DNA of 64,000 bases, taken from positions 1,364,001 through 1,428,000 of the forward strand of contig NZ_CP018617.1 in the NCBI RefSeq assembly GCF_002849855.1. The letters are read 5' to 3'. The DNA comes from Vibrio azureus. Its GTDB lineage: Bacteria > Pseudomonadota > Gammaproteobacteria > Enterobacterales > Vibrionaceae. The position numbers were made by a program, and so were the translations under genes. Below the pieces are notes generated by a model. The model searched no databases and was not told the origin of the DNA. It worked only from the letters and a program-made list of their open reading frames with translations. Positions 54,736 through 63,025 of the stretch are shown in pieces. The first letter of the stretch is position 1; every line of letters begins with the position of its first letter.

Positions 54736-54891
54736 TTAAAAGCAGCTAACCGGATTAAAGTAACATTGCCAGAACTTTATACTTACTGGTTTCTCAGGTT
54801 CATCTGCACTCGTCGTTTCTGCATAAGAACTGATGGAAAAAATAGAAAATACGATAAGCCCTATAAAAGAAAGCTTCTTTATTTTTCTCAT
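54736..54891 (-). CDS. Tiny secreted Cys-loop peptide
   Basis: 51 residues from ATG 54891, with AGAGGT seven bases upstream. The first 24 residues are a signal peptide (LSFIGLIVFSIFSISSYAET, cut after SYA). The mature peptide is about 27 residues: an acidic, proline-containing linker (SADEPEKP), then a hydrophobic end with WQCYFNPVSCF, in which two cysteines six apart could close a ring. No family recognised. Such a design would suit a secreted signal peptide, a small toxin or a periplasmic membrane regulator, but function is unknown. A longer frame to 54942 exists without a ribosome site. Confidence 0.5.
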   Translation of the reverse strand: MRKIKKLSFIGLIVFSIFSISSYAETTSADEPEKPVSIKFWQCYFNPVSCF

Positions 54892-54942
54892 TAGAGACCT
54901 CTTAATATTAAAGTGCTGTTGTAGTTGATATCGATAGATCAA

Positions 54943-55286
54943 AGGTAGGATTGTACCCCAGTCGCATCAAGTTCCTTGATTAAAGACATACTAAACCACA
55001 CCTAAGAACAGACAAGTTATACTAGAAGAAATAAAAAAACAATAACAAAAACACAATTATTAGAGTAAAAAACCTATCGTTAAAATTAGAAATACAAAAG
55101 ATTTACCTTATTGATAAAATATAAAATAATTTGAAAGTTTTATAGGCTTTACATTATTCACACCATGGTTATTATTAGGAAATAATCAAATAATATACTC
55201 AGGTAACCTCAAGGTGCTGAGTTCAGTGAAATGGTCTTAGTACCTTGAGAACACTTGAGTATATACCTCCAAATTAATTACTCACG
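54943..55286. other. AT-rich divergent intergenic region with repeat
   Basis: About 340 bp. A repeat copy lies at 55194-55264 (TATACTCAGGTAACCTCAAG ... CCTTGAGAACACTTGAGTAT). The rest (55000-55190) is very AT-rich, with no gene seen. Confidence 0.45.
55194..55264. repeat. Dispersed repeat upstream of the GDSL esterase
   Basis: TATACTCAGGTAACCTCAAG at the left and TTGAGAACACTTGAGTATA at the right; inverted ends, diverged centre. It ends about 37 bp before the esterase start and may affect its promoter. Confidence 0.7.
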
Positions 55287-55301
55287 TTGGCAGCGAATGT
55301 T

Positions 55302-57671
55302 ATGGTATCAAAGTTCACAAGAAACCTCTTTTTATTTATTCTTTTCATGTTTCAAGTAAACACTTACGCTCTCGACTCTGTACCTTCATTGAACATTGTT
55401 TTTCAGAATAATACTAATCAACCCATTCCATTATCTAATGTAAACCTACAGCGTAATATTGAGAGCCATGTTCTCAACTCCAAACAAGCTGTAGCTCTAG
55501 AAAATGTTATCGGCCTTTTGCTGCCTGAGCAATGCACACAAACCAAGCTCTACACAGATGCCACTTCAGCAGATGGTTCTAAGCGTAACTGGAGTATGAA
55601 ATCTTCTTCTGCTTTAGATTTCAATATTAATATGTCAGGCTTGGGCAAAGCCATTACCTGGCCTAATTTCACTGCATTAGACTTTTATTCATGCCACACC
55701 ACTCCAGCTATTGAATATCGAAAATGGATGAAAACAATTCAGAATAAGACCTTAACAATTGGTAATAATACGATTGACTATCAAATTGCTACCAATTCCG
55801 GGGCGGGTTCGATGCAAGGGACCTTTATCGTTGATGATATGGTCATTCGTTGGTGTTCGTATAACTTCGACATAGGCCTAAATAAATGTAACCAAAAAAT
55901 ACCAAGCCATAATCGTTTTTTACTTAATTACTACCCCACGACCAACCAAACACCAACCTATTATATCACTATCTCTAAACTGCCTAAAAATACAACACCT
56001 TATAAGGAGATGTTTCTATTTGGTGACAGCCTGACCGATACTCACAACTCTTTTGCTCTCAGTGGAGGCGATCTGCCAAAAGGTCCATTTTATAATGGAC
56101 GCTGGTCTGATGGTTTAATGTGGCCCGATTATGTTGCACTGTTAACGGGCATCCCTGTCAATAATTACGCCTTTGGAGGAATGCGTATTACACGTCGATT
56201 TGATGCAAATAGAAGCTCCGTAATGCACCTAAATAAACTCGGTATTGACATCGTCTTTATGCCGTCAGGGCTTCCAATGTCACCTAACCTAGTCGATGAG
56301 TTAAAAACCGCTTTACCTCATTTAAAGTCCCAACTGTCTCATGCAAGCACACAACGTAAAATACTGGCTTCATTTTTAATGGGAGGCAATGATTTTATGG
56401 CCATGGCTGGAGGAGAAATTCCAGCAGATTTCCAAGGCGTTTTTGACTCATTAGCCACCTCTCTTCGCAGAAACTTTCTGGCTGAACTGACATTTACAGA
56501 ACAAGAAAAACTTTCCGTTGCTCTATTTGAGTTACCTGACATCAGTATCGCACCTCAGCTTTATCACTCTTTTAAGGATGGCGCCACACAGATCAGCCTG
56601 GAAGATTTTCAAGCTGAGATCAGCACTTTTAACCAAAAACTGTGGCAGCTTTATGTGCAGTTACAAAATGAATACCCACATATTAATTTCATTCACATCC
56701 CGACTGAAAAATGGTTAAAAGACATTACGCGTCACCGAGGTAAATATGGCTTTTCGGATGGTATATACAATGGCTTTTACGAGTATCAATTATCATCACA
56801 AATCTGGGGACAACCTAAAACAATAGAAAATGAGCCTACTGAAAACAGCACCATTGTTAGAAATATCAATGATAGCAGTAACTTCCTCGGGGTCTTCAAT
56901 CTACGTGGCATGAACGAAACCGCAGGCTCGGTGGGTGTAGCATCGGTAACAGTTGGTCCCACCGATGATTTTGTTAAAGACTCATTAATCCCATATCGCC
57001 CCTCATTGATTAATAAGGCTATTGTAGGGGGCTCTGTACATCCTTCAACAAAAACTCACTTTATTCTGGCGGCTCATTTTATCGATCAGAATTTAATGAG
57101 TATTAATAATCATAGAGCAACTGCCATTATGTCTGACATCTATGAATCAAAAGGCTTTCGACCACAAATAGAAAGCAATCGAAAAGCTGCTTTTGAACGC
57201 TTGCTAAACTACTCTAACCAAACACATAAGAAACCTGATTTTGCTGGTTGTGCATCTGGAGAACAATGTTATTTCCGCAATGGTAACCATACTTACGTTG
57301 AGCGTGATGGCTTTACTCCAAAAGTATTAAAGATCATTAATCACACGGCTAACCCAAATTGTCCTGAAGGAAACTGTTCTGTCTTTTCTGCTTTTAACGT
57401 TCAAGGAGAATCTCGCCACAACAAAAAAATGGAGTACCTTCGTTTATTCCCATTAGATGGTTCTGAGTTGAGCATCCCATTGGGCAGTTACGACAGATTA
57501 CACTTTAATTTTAAATCACCTTACACCGATTTTTCGGTAGGCTCTGATAAGATACAAGAACATGGGAAATGCAAAGTGTTGGCCGTCAGCCATGGTGCTT
57601 GGGGGACCACTGACGGACGTTGCTTTAATGATGACTATAAAGTTTGTATCGCAGGAAAAGGTTGCGAATAA
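55302..57671 (+). CDS. Secreted GDSL/SGNH-family esterase with extra domains
   Basis: About 789 residues from ATG 55302 (a TTG at 55287 is in frame; ribosome sites are weak). Residue numbers count from 55287. Signal peptide LFLFILFMFQVNTYA. Residues 30-235 form an N-terminal beta domain. The SGNH hydrolase part starts MFLFGDSLTDTHN (Ser248) and has the Gly block NNYAFGGMR and the Asn block MGGNDFM; the catalytic His is in SVHPSTKTH (H585). The usual Asp three residues before that His is Gly. About 70 extra residues precede it. A cysteine-rich C-terminal domain (about 640-794; CASGEQCYF, NCPEGNCS, GKCKVL) follows. Probably an extracellular lipase or acyltransferase, related in outline to Vibrio thermolabile haemolysin-type enzymes. 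Confidence 0.82.
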   Translation: MVSKFTRNLFLFILFMFQVNTYALDSVPSLNIVFQNNTNQPIPLSNVNLQRNIESHVLNSKQAVALENVIGLLLPEQCTQTKLYTDATSADGSKRNWSMKSSSALDFNINMSGLGKAITWPNFTALDFYSCHTTPAIEYRKWMKTIQNKTLTIGNNTIDYQIATNSGAGSMQGTFIVDDMVIRWCSYNFDIGLNKCNQKIPSHNRFLLNYYPTTNQTPTYYITISKLPKNTTPYKEMFLFGDSLTDTHNSFALSGGDLPKGPFYNGRWSDGLMWPDYVALLTGIPVNNYAFGGMRITRRFDANRSSVMHLNKLGIDIVFMPSGLPMSPNLVDELKTALPHLKSQLSHASTQRKILASFLMGGNDFMAMAGGEIPADFQGVFDSLATSLRRNFLAELTFTEQEKLSVALFELPDISIAPQLYHSFKDGATQISLEDFQAEISTFNQKLWQLYVQLQNEYPHINFIHIPTEKWLKDITRHRGKYGFSDGIYNGFYEYQLSSQIWGQPKTIENEPTENSTIVRNINDSSNFLGVFNLRGMNETAGSVGVASVTVGPTDDFVKDSLIPYRPSLINKAIVGGSVHPSTKTHFILAAHFIDQNLMSINNHRATAIMSDIYESKGFRPQIESNRKAAFERLLNYSNQTHKKPDFAGCASGEQCYFRNGNHTYVERDGFTPKVLKIINHTANPNCPEGNCSVFSAFNVQGESRHNKKMEYLRLFPLDGSELSIPLGSYDRLHFNFKSPYTDFSVGSDKIQEHGKCKVLAVSHGAWGTTDGRCFNDDYKVCIAGKGCE

Positions 57672-57693
57672 CATTGTTGAGCCACTTCTAAAT

Positions 57694-57746
57694 GCCCCGT
57701 AGTGATAACAACTTAATCCGTTGGATTAAACTTCACCTTACGGGGC
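57694..57746. repeat. Three-tier 53-bp palindrome between convergent genes
   Basis: GCCCCGTA/TACGGGGC outer arms, GTG/CAC middle arms and TTAATCC/GGATTAA inner arms around a GTT loop, separated by unpaired bases. There is no U-tract on either side, so a simple terminator is doubtful. About 30 bp on (57776-57801) lies TTTTAGGGTCAGATTTAATT. Confidence 0.6.
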
Positions 57747-57822
57747 TGAAGAAATTACGAGAAATAATTTGAAATTTTAGGGTCAGATTTAATTCTAAAC
57801 GCCTAGCTAAACCTCAATAATG

Positions 57823-60800
57823 TTACATGCGAAAGCCATATGGCATATAGGTGTAAAGCTGATCTGAGCCATCCCCTCTCTTAACTTTCAACGGTGAATT
57901 GGATGTATTACATAAGTAGTCCGTAATCAACTCTTGGTTGAGCGTTTTAAATCTCTTACTTACCATGCGTCCGTCCACTAACGAGTGGCTCACCCCCAAA
58001 TCTCCTTGTTGAATATAAACAAGATTATCATTTGCATAGCGGTACTCAATAGCAGGCTGATTGGGAATATTCTGCCTACTCATACGCCCAGCAACATCAT
58101 ATTCGTAGCTCGTTAACTCTTGCATTTGTGCATTAAAGACTCTCACTAGCTCTCCATATTGGTTGTAGCGAAGTTGCCTCCCTTCTTGATCCTCTGTCAG
58201 TGCACCATGAACGTTGTATTTACCTTCGAAGTTAACATTGGTATAAGCAGGATTACTGTGTTCAATAGAGTACAATTGTGTTGGATAATCTGGGTTATAT
58301 CCATATAAGGAAGTATTGCTCGTTTGATCTTGCATCTCACTGATCACTTCACAAACATTACCGAAGTCATCGAATATAAAGTGCTGCTGTAAAATAGTTT
58401 TTCCAATCTCATCTTTAGGCAATAGCTCCGAGCTGCCTGAAGCAGAATAATTAACCAAACGGCGCATGGCATCGTACTCAAATGACTCAACCAATTCTTG
58501 GGAACCTAAACGAGTCACTTTATTTTCAACCAAACCATCTTTAGTGTAATGCTCTATCTCTTGCAATACATCTTGTCCTTGCTCTGTCGTCGTCACCATC
58601 ACGTTAGGCAAACCAGAGTAGTCATACTGAATTGTCGTAGGGGTTACACCTGCGATTTCAACTCGTTGTGGTCTAGAAAAGGCGTCAAAGTCTAAATACT
58701 GTGCAACGTTCATCCCATCGTCAACCGTTGCAATTCGTTGAAAATCATCATAGGTAACAATGTCACAATTACCACCAGCAACTGAACTCGCAAGCAGTTT
58801 CCCTAACAAGGTATAATCATAGCCATTTGTCACACCGTCTATTGACTCGCTTTTTACTAAGCCATCAAATCGATGCGTATATTCAACAGATGAACCGGTT
58901 TCTTCATCATGGGCCTTTTCAATTAGCCCTCGAAGGCCCGGAGTTTGCACTTTAGACCCTGTCTTTTTATAGAGATTAAATTCAGGATCATAGTCTGTGT
59001 CTAACACGGTGCCATCAGGGCAAGTCACTTGATAGTGCTGCATGCTACCAGGAAGATAACTGAGGGTTGAAATACTATTATTAACTGTTTGTTGACGTAA
59101 ACGGGAGAAAGCATCGTAGTCATTTTCTCCTAGTAGCGCTTGGTTAATCGCAATTGATTTCACACACTCTGTACCAACTTGATACGGAGCATACACAATG
59201 TCTTTGACCACTTCACGCGGCTTCTCTTCTGCATCAATATAACTTGTCTTAGTCTTCGCAATGCGGTCCAGCACGTCATAGTGATAATTTGTTGTGACCC
59301 CAAAGCTATCCCATCTGACACTTGGATTCTCAAACATATCAAACGTCACTTCAGAATGCGTGAGCAATTGATCATTCTTATCAAAGGTTTTATCTATCTG
59401 CTTTCTAGTCGCCGATATGACTTGGGTTTGCTGATACCCCTTTCCTTCAAAGCCAGAGAGCGTCGTCTGGGTAATAGGGTTGAAATCACTAATTTGAACG
59501 GTTCCATCAGGTTGAATTGTCCGTGACACATTCATCCACCCATCATATTCATACTTTGTTTTTAGCTTCCATGTTCGATTTTGTACTGATGCACCTGTTT
59601 GAGTTGCCTTCAGTGTGATATCAATCATCGTCTGACTAATTTTTTGTCCTAGGGAATTGTATTCTCTTTGTTCAACAACAAAATCACTCACAACATTAGG
59701 TACGGTGATTTGAATCTCAGTCATATTACCTAAGCCATCAAAATAGCTTCTTTTAAGATTATTGAATTGATCTCTCATGAGAGTCATTGATTGCTCGTCA
59801 AAGTATTCATACTCTCGAGCGCATTCATGGACACTATTAGGACTACTGATTTCTTTCTTCAACCGTCCGTCTGGGTAATACTCCATTTTTACAATAGAGC
59901 CTGAATCATTAACCAGTAGTTTTTGTCCAGTATATTGATCAAGTTCTAATAAAATATAAGACTGCTCACCGGGCAGACTATCGGCGCTTGTTATGCCTTT
60001 GACAAACAAAGTCGAGTCACCATCCTGATACTCAAATGCTTGTTTAGTACACTGCTGATCGTTTTTCATGACTTGTCGAGAAAGCAGTCTGCCTTGATGA
60101 ACACCAGTTGGATAGTAGTCAAATTCAATGCTGGTATGAGAGTATGGGCTACTATCTGACTGTAAGTAGATAGCATCATTTATTGCGGTATATTTTCTGA
60201 CAGATACTTCGCGCGTATTTGGCTCTCCATCAGACGCATTGAGATCGGTGACAGATTGCTTTTTCAAGAAGAAGACGAAATCTTCATATTTTGGACACCC
60301 TTCGACTGCATCAGCACGGGTGTCATAGTATTCATAGTCAATTCGAACATTATGAACATGATCTATTTCATGAAGCACATTACCAAATTCATCATAGTCG
60401 TATTCGTAAGTTTCCGTAAAAGTCGCTTTAGTTCGATCGCTATAGGTTTTTTCGATCTTGTTTGCTAACTTAAAGCGCCCTTCTTGAACAGAAATGTCAT
60501 TATCATCGTTGAGATAATAGTGGTAAATTTCAGCCTGAGTACACCCTTTGTATGTTTTCTTTTGCTCTCTAAGGTTATGAAACTTGTCATAAATACACTC
60601 AACCACACTCTCGTTATTATCATGATCTTTTTCCGTCACGATCACCTTATAGAAGTAAGGTTTGATAATCGAATAGGTTGGGTCGCTACCTCGAGTATTG
60701 GAGATAGTCGCCTTGTATCCATAAGCGTTGTAATCTTTTCTATATTGATAATCGCTGGAGTCATCCACAGAAGGTTTAAAATCATAGGTGGTACGCTTTA

Positions 60801-61641
60801 ACGTTTTACCGTTAAACTCAATGCTGTGCTGCTTAACCACAGCCATTAAATTACCTCTGTAATCATTAAGAGCCTCCCCCGAACGTTCTCCATGTTCAAC
60901 AGACTGTAGAGCACCGTTGGGCGAAGTGATACTGTCGATAAGGTGGTATTTTACATTGGTTGAAAAACGTACACTCAATTTATATTTCGGTTGATCACGG
61001 TATTGTGATTGTTGAAAGTATGGCGTACTCACTTCAATTTTTTCAAAACGAGAATTAATGTAGGTATAAAGATAGTAGCGACCTGATAACAGAGTTAATT
61101 CTCTGCCACGGCTACTGGACGTGCTCCCTATAGACAGATATTCAACATTGTTATCATCGACAATCCGCTCTAATTTAGTGCCATTCCAGTCTAAATGAAG
61201 CGCATTGCCAGCTGAATCGCGTCTTTTAGCCAAAAATGCATAATCAGCCTTTGGCGTCTTCTTAAACTCATCCACTGATCCATCATGGTATTTTACCAAA
61301 AGCAATGAGCCATTATCGGTTATTTGAAAGTTACTTAAACACGCTTCGATGGGCTTGGCTAAGTTACGATCGGAGAGTTTGACTGATACGCCTTGGTCAG
61401 TATGTAAAATGGCTTTGGTACAATCAAAAAATGGCAGACTAAACTTTAATCCTTCTCCCAACCCCATATCAATAGATTTGAAGTGGTCAAAGCTTAGAGA
61501 AATATTCAGTTCTGGCCCTTTCAAATGATTACCAACAATATTGACAACGCCAGTAGAGAAATCAAAAAAGCCATTTCTTTCATTAACACTACCAGCAACT
61601 AAATTTTTATAATTGTTACTATAGCTAATCACATCACTCAT
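57823..61641 (-). CDS. Rhs/YD-repeat shell protein lacking the core end (TccC-like, split)
   Basis: 1272 residues. No signal peptide. Residues 1-330 form an N-terminal Rhs-associated domain (FDFSTGVVNIVGNHLKGPEL). From about 380 there are many YD repeats (YEYDYDEFGNVLHEID, YHYDVLDRIAKTKT, YDAFSRLRQQTV, FEYDAMRRLVNY, YEYDVAGRMSRQN), which build the cocoon-like shell of Rhs and TcC toxins. The protein stops at YTYMPYGFRM, exactly where intact family members continue into the FNGE..DPVTG..LGNGYR core end. That core end is on the gene 11 bp upstream (61653-62882). AGAGGAATAGAAA before the ATG gives a good start, and the two genes are surely co-transcribed. Confidence 0.9.
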   Translation of the reverse strand: MSDVISYSNNYKNLVAGSVNERNGFFDFSTGVVNIVGNHLKGPELNISLSFDHFKSIDMGLGEGLKFSLPFFDCTKAILHTDQGVSVKLSDRNLAKPIEACLSNFQITDNGSLLLVKYHDGSVDEFKKTPKADYAFLAKRRDSAGNALHLDWNGTKLERIVDDNNVEYLSIGSTSSSRGRELTLLSGRYYLYTYINSRFEKIEVSTPYFQQSQYRDQPKYKLSVRFSTNVKYHLIDSITSPNGALQSVEHGERSGEALNDYRGNLMAVVKQHSIEFNGKTLKRTTYDFKPSVDDSSDYQYRKDYNAYGYKATISNTRGSDPTYSIIKPYFYKVIVTEKDHDNNESVVECIYDKFHNLREQKKTYKGCTQAEIYHYYLNDDNDISVQEGRFKLANKIEKTYSDRTKATFTETYEYDYDEFGNVLHEIDHVHNVRIDYEYYDTRADAVEGCPKYEDFVFFLKKQSVTDLNASDGEPNTREVSVRKYTAINDAIYLQSDSSPYSHTSIEFDYYPTGVHQGRLLSRQVMKNDQQCTKQAFEYQDGDSTLFVKGITSADSLPGEQSYILLELDQYTGQKLLVNDSGSIVKMEYYPDGRLKKEISSPNSVHECAREYEYFDEQSMTLMRDQFNNLKRSYFDGLGNMTEIQITVPNVVSDFVVEQREYNSLGQKISQTMIDITLKATQTGASVQNRTWKLKTKYEYDGWMNVSRTIQPDGTVQISDFNPITQTTLSGFEGKGYQQTQVISATRKQIDKTFDKNDQLLTHSEVTFDMFENPSVRWDSFGVTTNYHYDVLDRIAKTKTSYIDAEEKPREVVKDIVYAPYQVGTECVKSIAINQALLGENDYDAFSRLRQQTVNNSISTLSYLPGSMQHYQVTCPDGTVLDTDYDPEFNLYKKTGSKVQTPGLRGLIEKAHDEETGSSVEYTHRFDGLVKSESIDGVTNGYDYTLLGKLLASSVAGGNCDIVTYDDFQRIATVDDGMNVAQYLDFDAFSRPQRVEIAGVTPTTIQYDYSGLPNVMVTTTEQGQDVLQEIEHYTKDGLVENKVTRLGSQELVESFEYDAMRRLVNYSASGSSELLPKDEIGKTILQQHFIFDDFGNVCEVISEMQDQTSNTSLYGYNPDYPTQLYSIEHSNPAYTNVNFEGKYNVHGALTEDQEGRQLRYNQYGELVRVFNAQMQELTSYEYDVAGRMSRQNIPNQPAIEYRYANDNLVYIQQGDLGVSHSLVDGRMVSKRFKTLNQELITDYLCNTSNSPLKVKRGDGSDQLYTYMPYGFRM

Positions 61642-61652
61642 TTTCTATTCCT

Positions 61653-62882
61653 CTAAGCTGTAAAAATACCCTGACGTACTTGTGAGTTTATCGATGCGGG
61701 GTTGGTTTCAATATTAAGAATACTGGTTCTAGATAAGCCGGGGGCACTGACCCTATCCACATATTGATTGGCACTTCTGTCTGAAAGAGCCACGAAAGTT
61801 TGATTGGGTAATGTGGTTTGTTTTTCTGCTAAAGCATTTGCTTTTATGACAAGACCAATACCACCACTTCCTATAGCGCCGACTTGGTCAATGACCGTTT
61901 TACTAATGGTTAAAGCTTCTTTCCAAGAATTCATACTTTTTCTAACTGTGTAGGTTTTTATCATCCTACTTCCCATAAAGCCAGAACTGCCAAATTGCTC
62001 AACTTTGTCCAAGGTTTCAGGAGCTTTAAGCACTTCACCAGTCTTTAAGTTTTTCATTGAAACAGGAGTAACAGATTGAGCATTTTTAAGCGCATATTTA
62101 TCATTAGGAGTCCAATCAGCCTTAAGACGACGTGCCTTAACCTGACCTTTAGGCCTGAACTTAATATCCACTTTCAACCTAGACTGCCCTAGCCTTCCCT
62201 TTGAAAGCTTTGAAATGAACCCTGGAGCCTTAGTTCCTTGATAAATGCCACCCGCAGCACCAACCGCGCCAGCAACTAAAGAAATACCAGTAAATGCCCA
62301 AGAAGCAATATCTAACTTATCGGCAACATCTGGGTTTCTTTCTGCAACAACAGCAGCAGCAATACTTAACCCACCGCTAATCGCACCTGCAGCAGAACCA
62401 ATCACGCCTGCAGCAATAGCCAGAGAAGTACCGCCCGTAAACGGTGCTGCAATCGCTCCAGCAATACCGACTAAGACGGCAAAAATACCCAGCCCCAGTT
62501 TCAATCCATCAAGGTGACCACTTGGGTCACTTCTATTGATGGGATCACCACTACAATACTGATAAGCATTAATACCCGCTTCAGAAAAAGGGCTTAATGA
62601 ATCTTGTGACATAAATCGAATCAGAGTTGGATTATAAGCACGGTAACCATTACCAAGCATATAATTCCCAGTGACTGGATCGAGCGTTTCACCGTTAAAG
62701 CCTGTAAATTCATGAGAAAATAGAGTGATAAGATCATCTTCATCTAGATTAAAGGTTTTCGCAAAAACACTTAACGCATTCAAAGAGCATGTTGCAGTAA
62801 TTGCGATTGAAACACTTCTACTCAAAAAACTTCTACGTGATATATTTGGATTCAATATAAATTCAGAGTCATAATCTTTCAT
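61653..62882 (-). CDS. Tat-signal protein carrying the Rhs core end and C-terminal toxin-like tail
   Basis: 409 residues. A twin-arginine signal is seen in ISRRSFLSRSV (R16, R17), with hydrophobic stretch IAITATCSLNALSVFA and likely cleavage after A41. Residues 59-123 are the conserved Rhs core end: FTGFNGETLDPVTGNYMLGN, YRAYNPTLIRF, NAYQYCSGDPINRSDPSGH, including the DPxG aspartate region where Rhs/TcC cores self-cleave. Residues 125-215 are a Gly/Ala-rich hydrophobic region. The last 190 residues are a variable tail, probably the effector, not recognised. No immunity gene is evident next to it. The Rhs shell gene follows after 11 bp. Confidence 0.85.
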   Translation of the reverse strand: MKDYDSEFILNPNISRRSFLSRSVSIAITATCSLNALSVFAKTFNLDEDDLITLFSHEFTGFNGETLDPVTGNYMLGNGYRAYNPTLIRFMSQDSLSPFSEAGINAYQYCSGDPINRSDPSGHLDGLKLGLGIFAVLVGIAGAIAAPFTGGTSLAIAAGVIGSAAGAISGGLSIAAAVVAERNPDVADKLDIASWAFTGISLVAGAVGAAGGIYQGTKAPGFISKLSKGRLGQSRLKVDIKFRPKGQVKARRLKADWTPNDKYALKNAQSVTPVSMKNLKTGEVLKAPETLDKVEQFGSSGFMGSRMIKTYTVRKSMNSWKEALTISKTVIDQVGAIGSGGIGLVIKANALAEKQTTLPNQTFVALSDRSANQYVDRVSAPGLSRTSILNIETNPASINSQVRQGIFTA

Positions 62883-62992
62883 GGGATACCAATATCAATG
62901 TTTGGTTATAAAACTTCTGATTTAAATAGTTTTGATTTAATTAAATCGAGAGGTTGAACAATATAAAAAATCTTTAAATCGAAATGGAGGGA

Positions 62993-63021
62993 TACCCGAG
63001 TGTTGATGAAACACTCGGGTA
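62993..63021. terminator. Terminator hairpin built from repeat motif
   Basis: 12-bp perfect stem TACCCGAGTGTT/AACACTCGGGTA with a 5-base loop, five bases beyond the stop of the leftward gene at 63026. It separates that gene from the split Rhs pair, which should then have its own promoter in 62883-62990. Confidence 0.75.
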
Positions 63022-63025
63022 TAAT

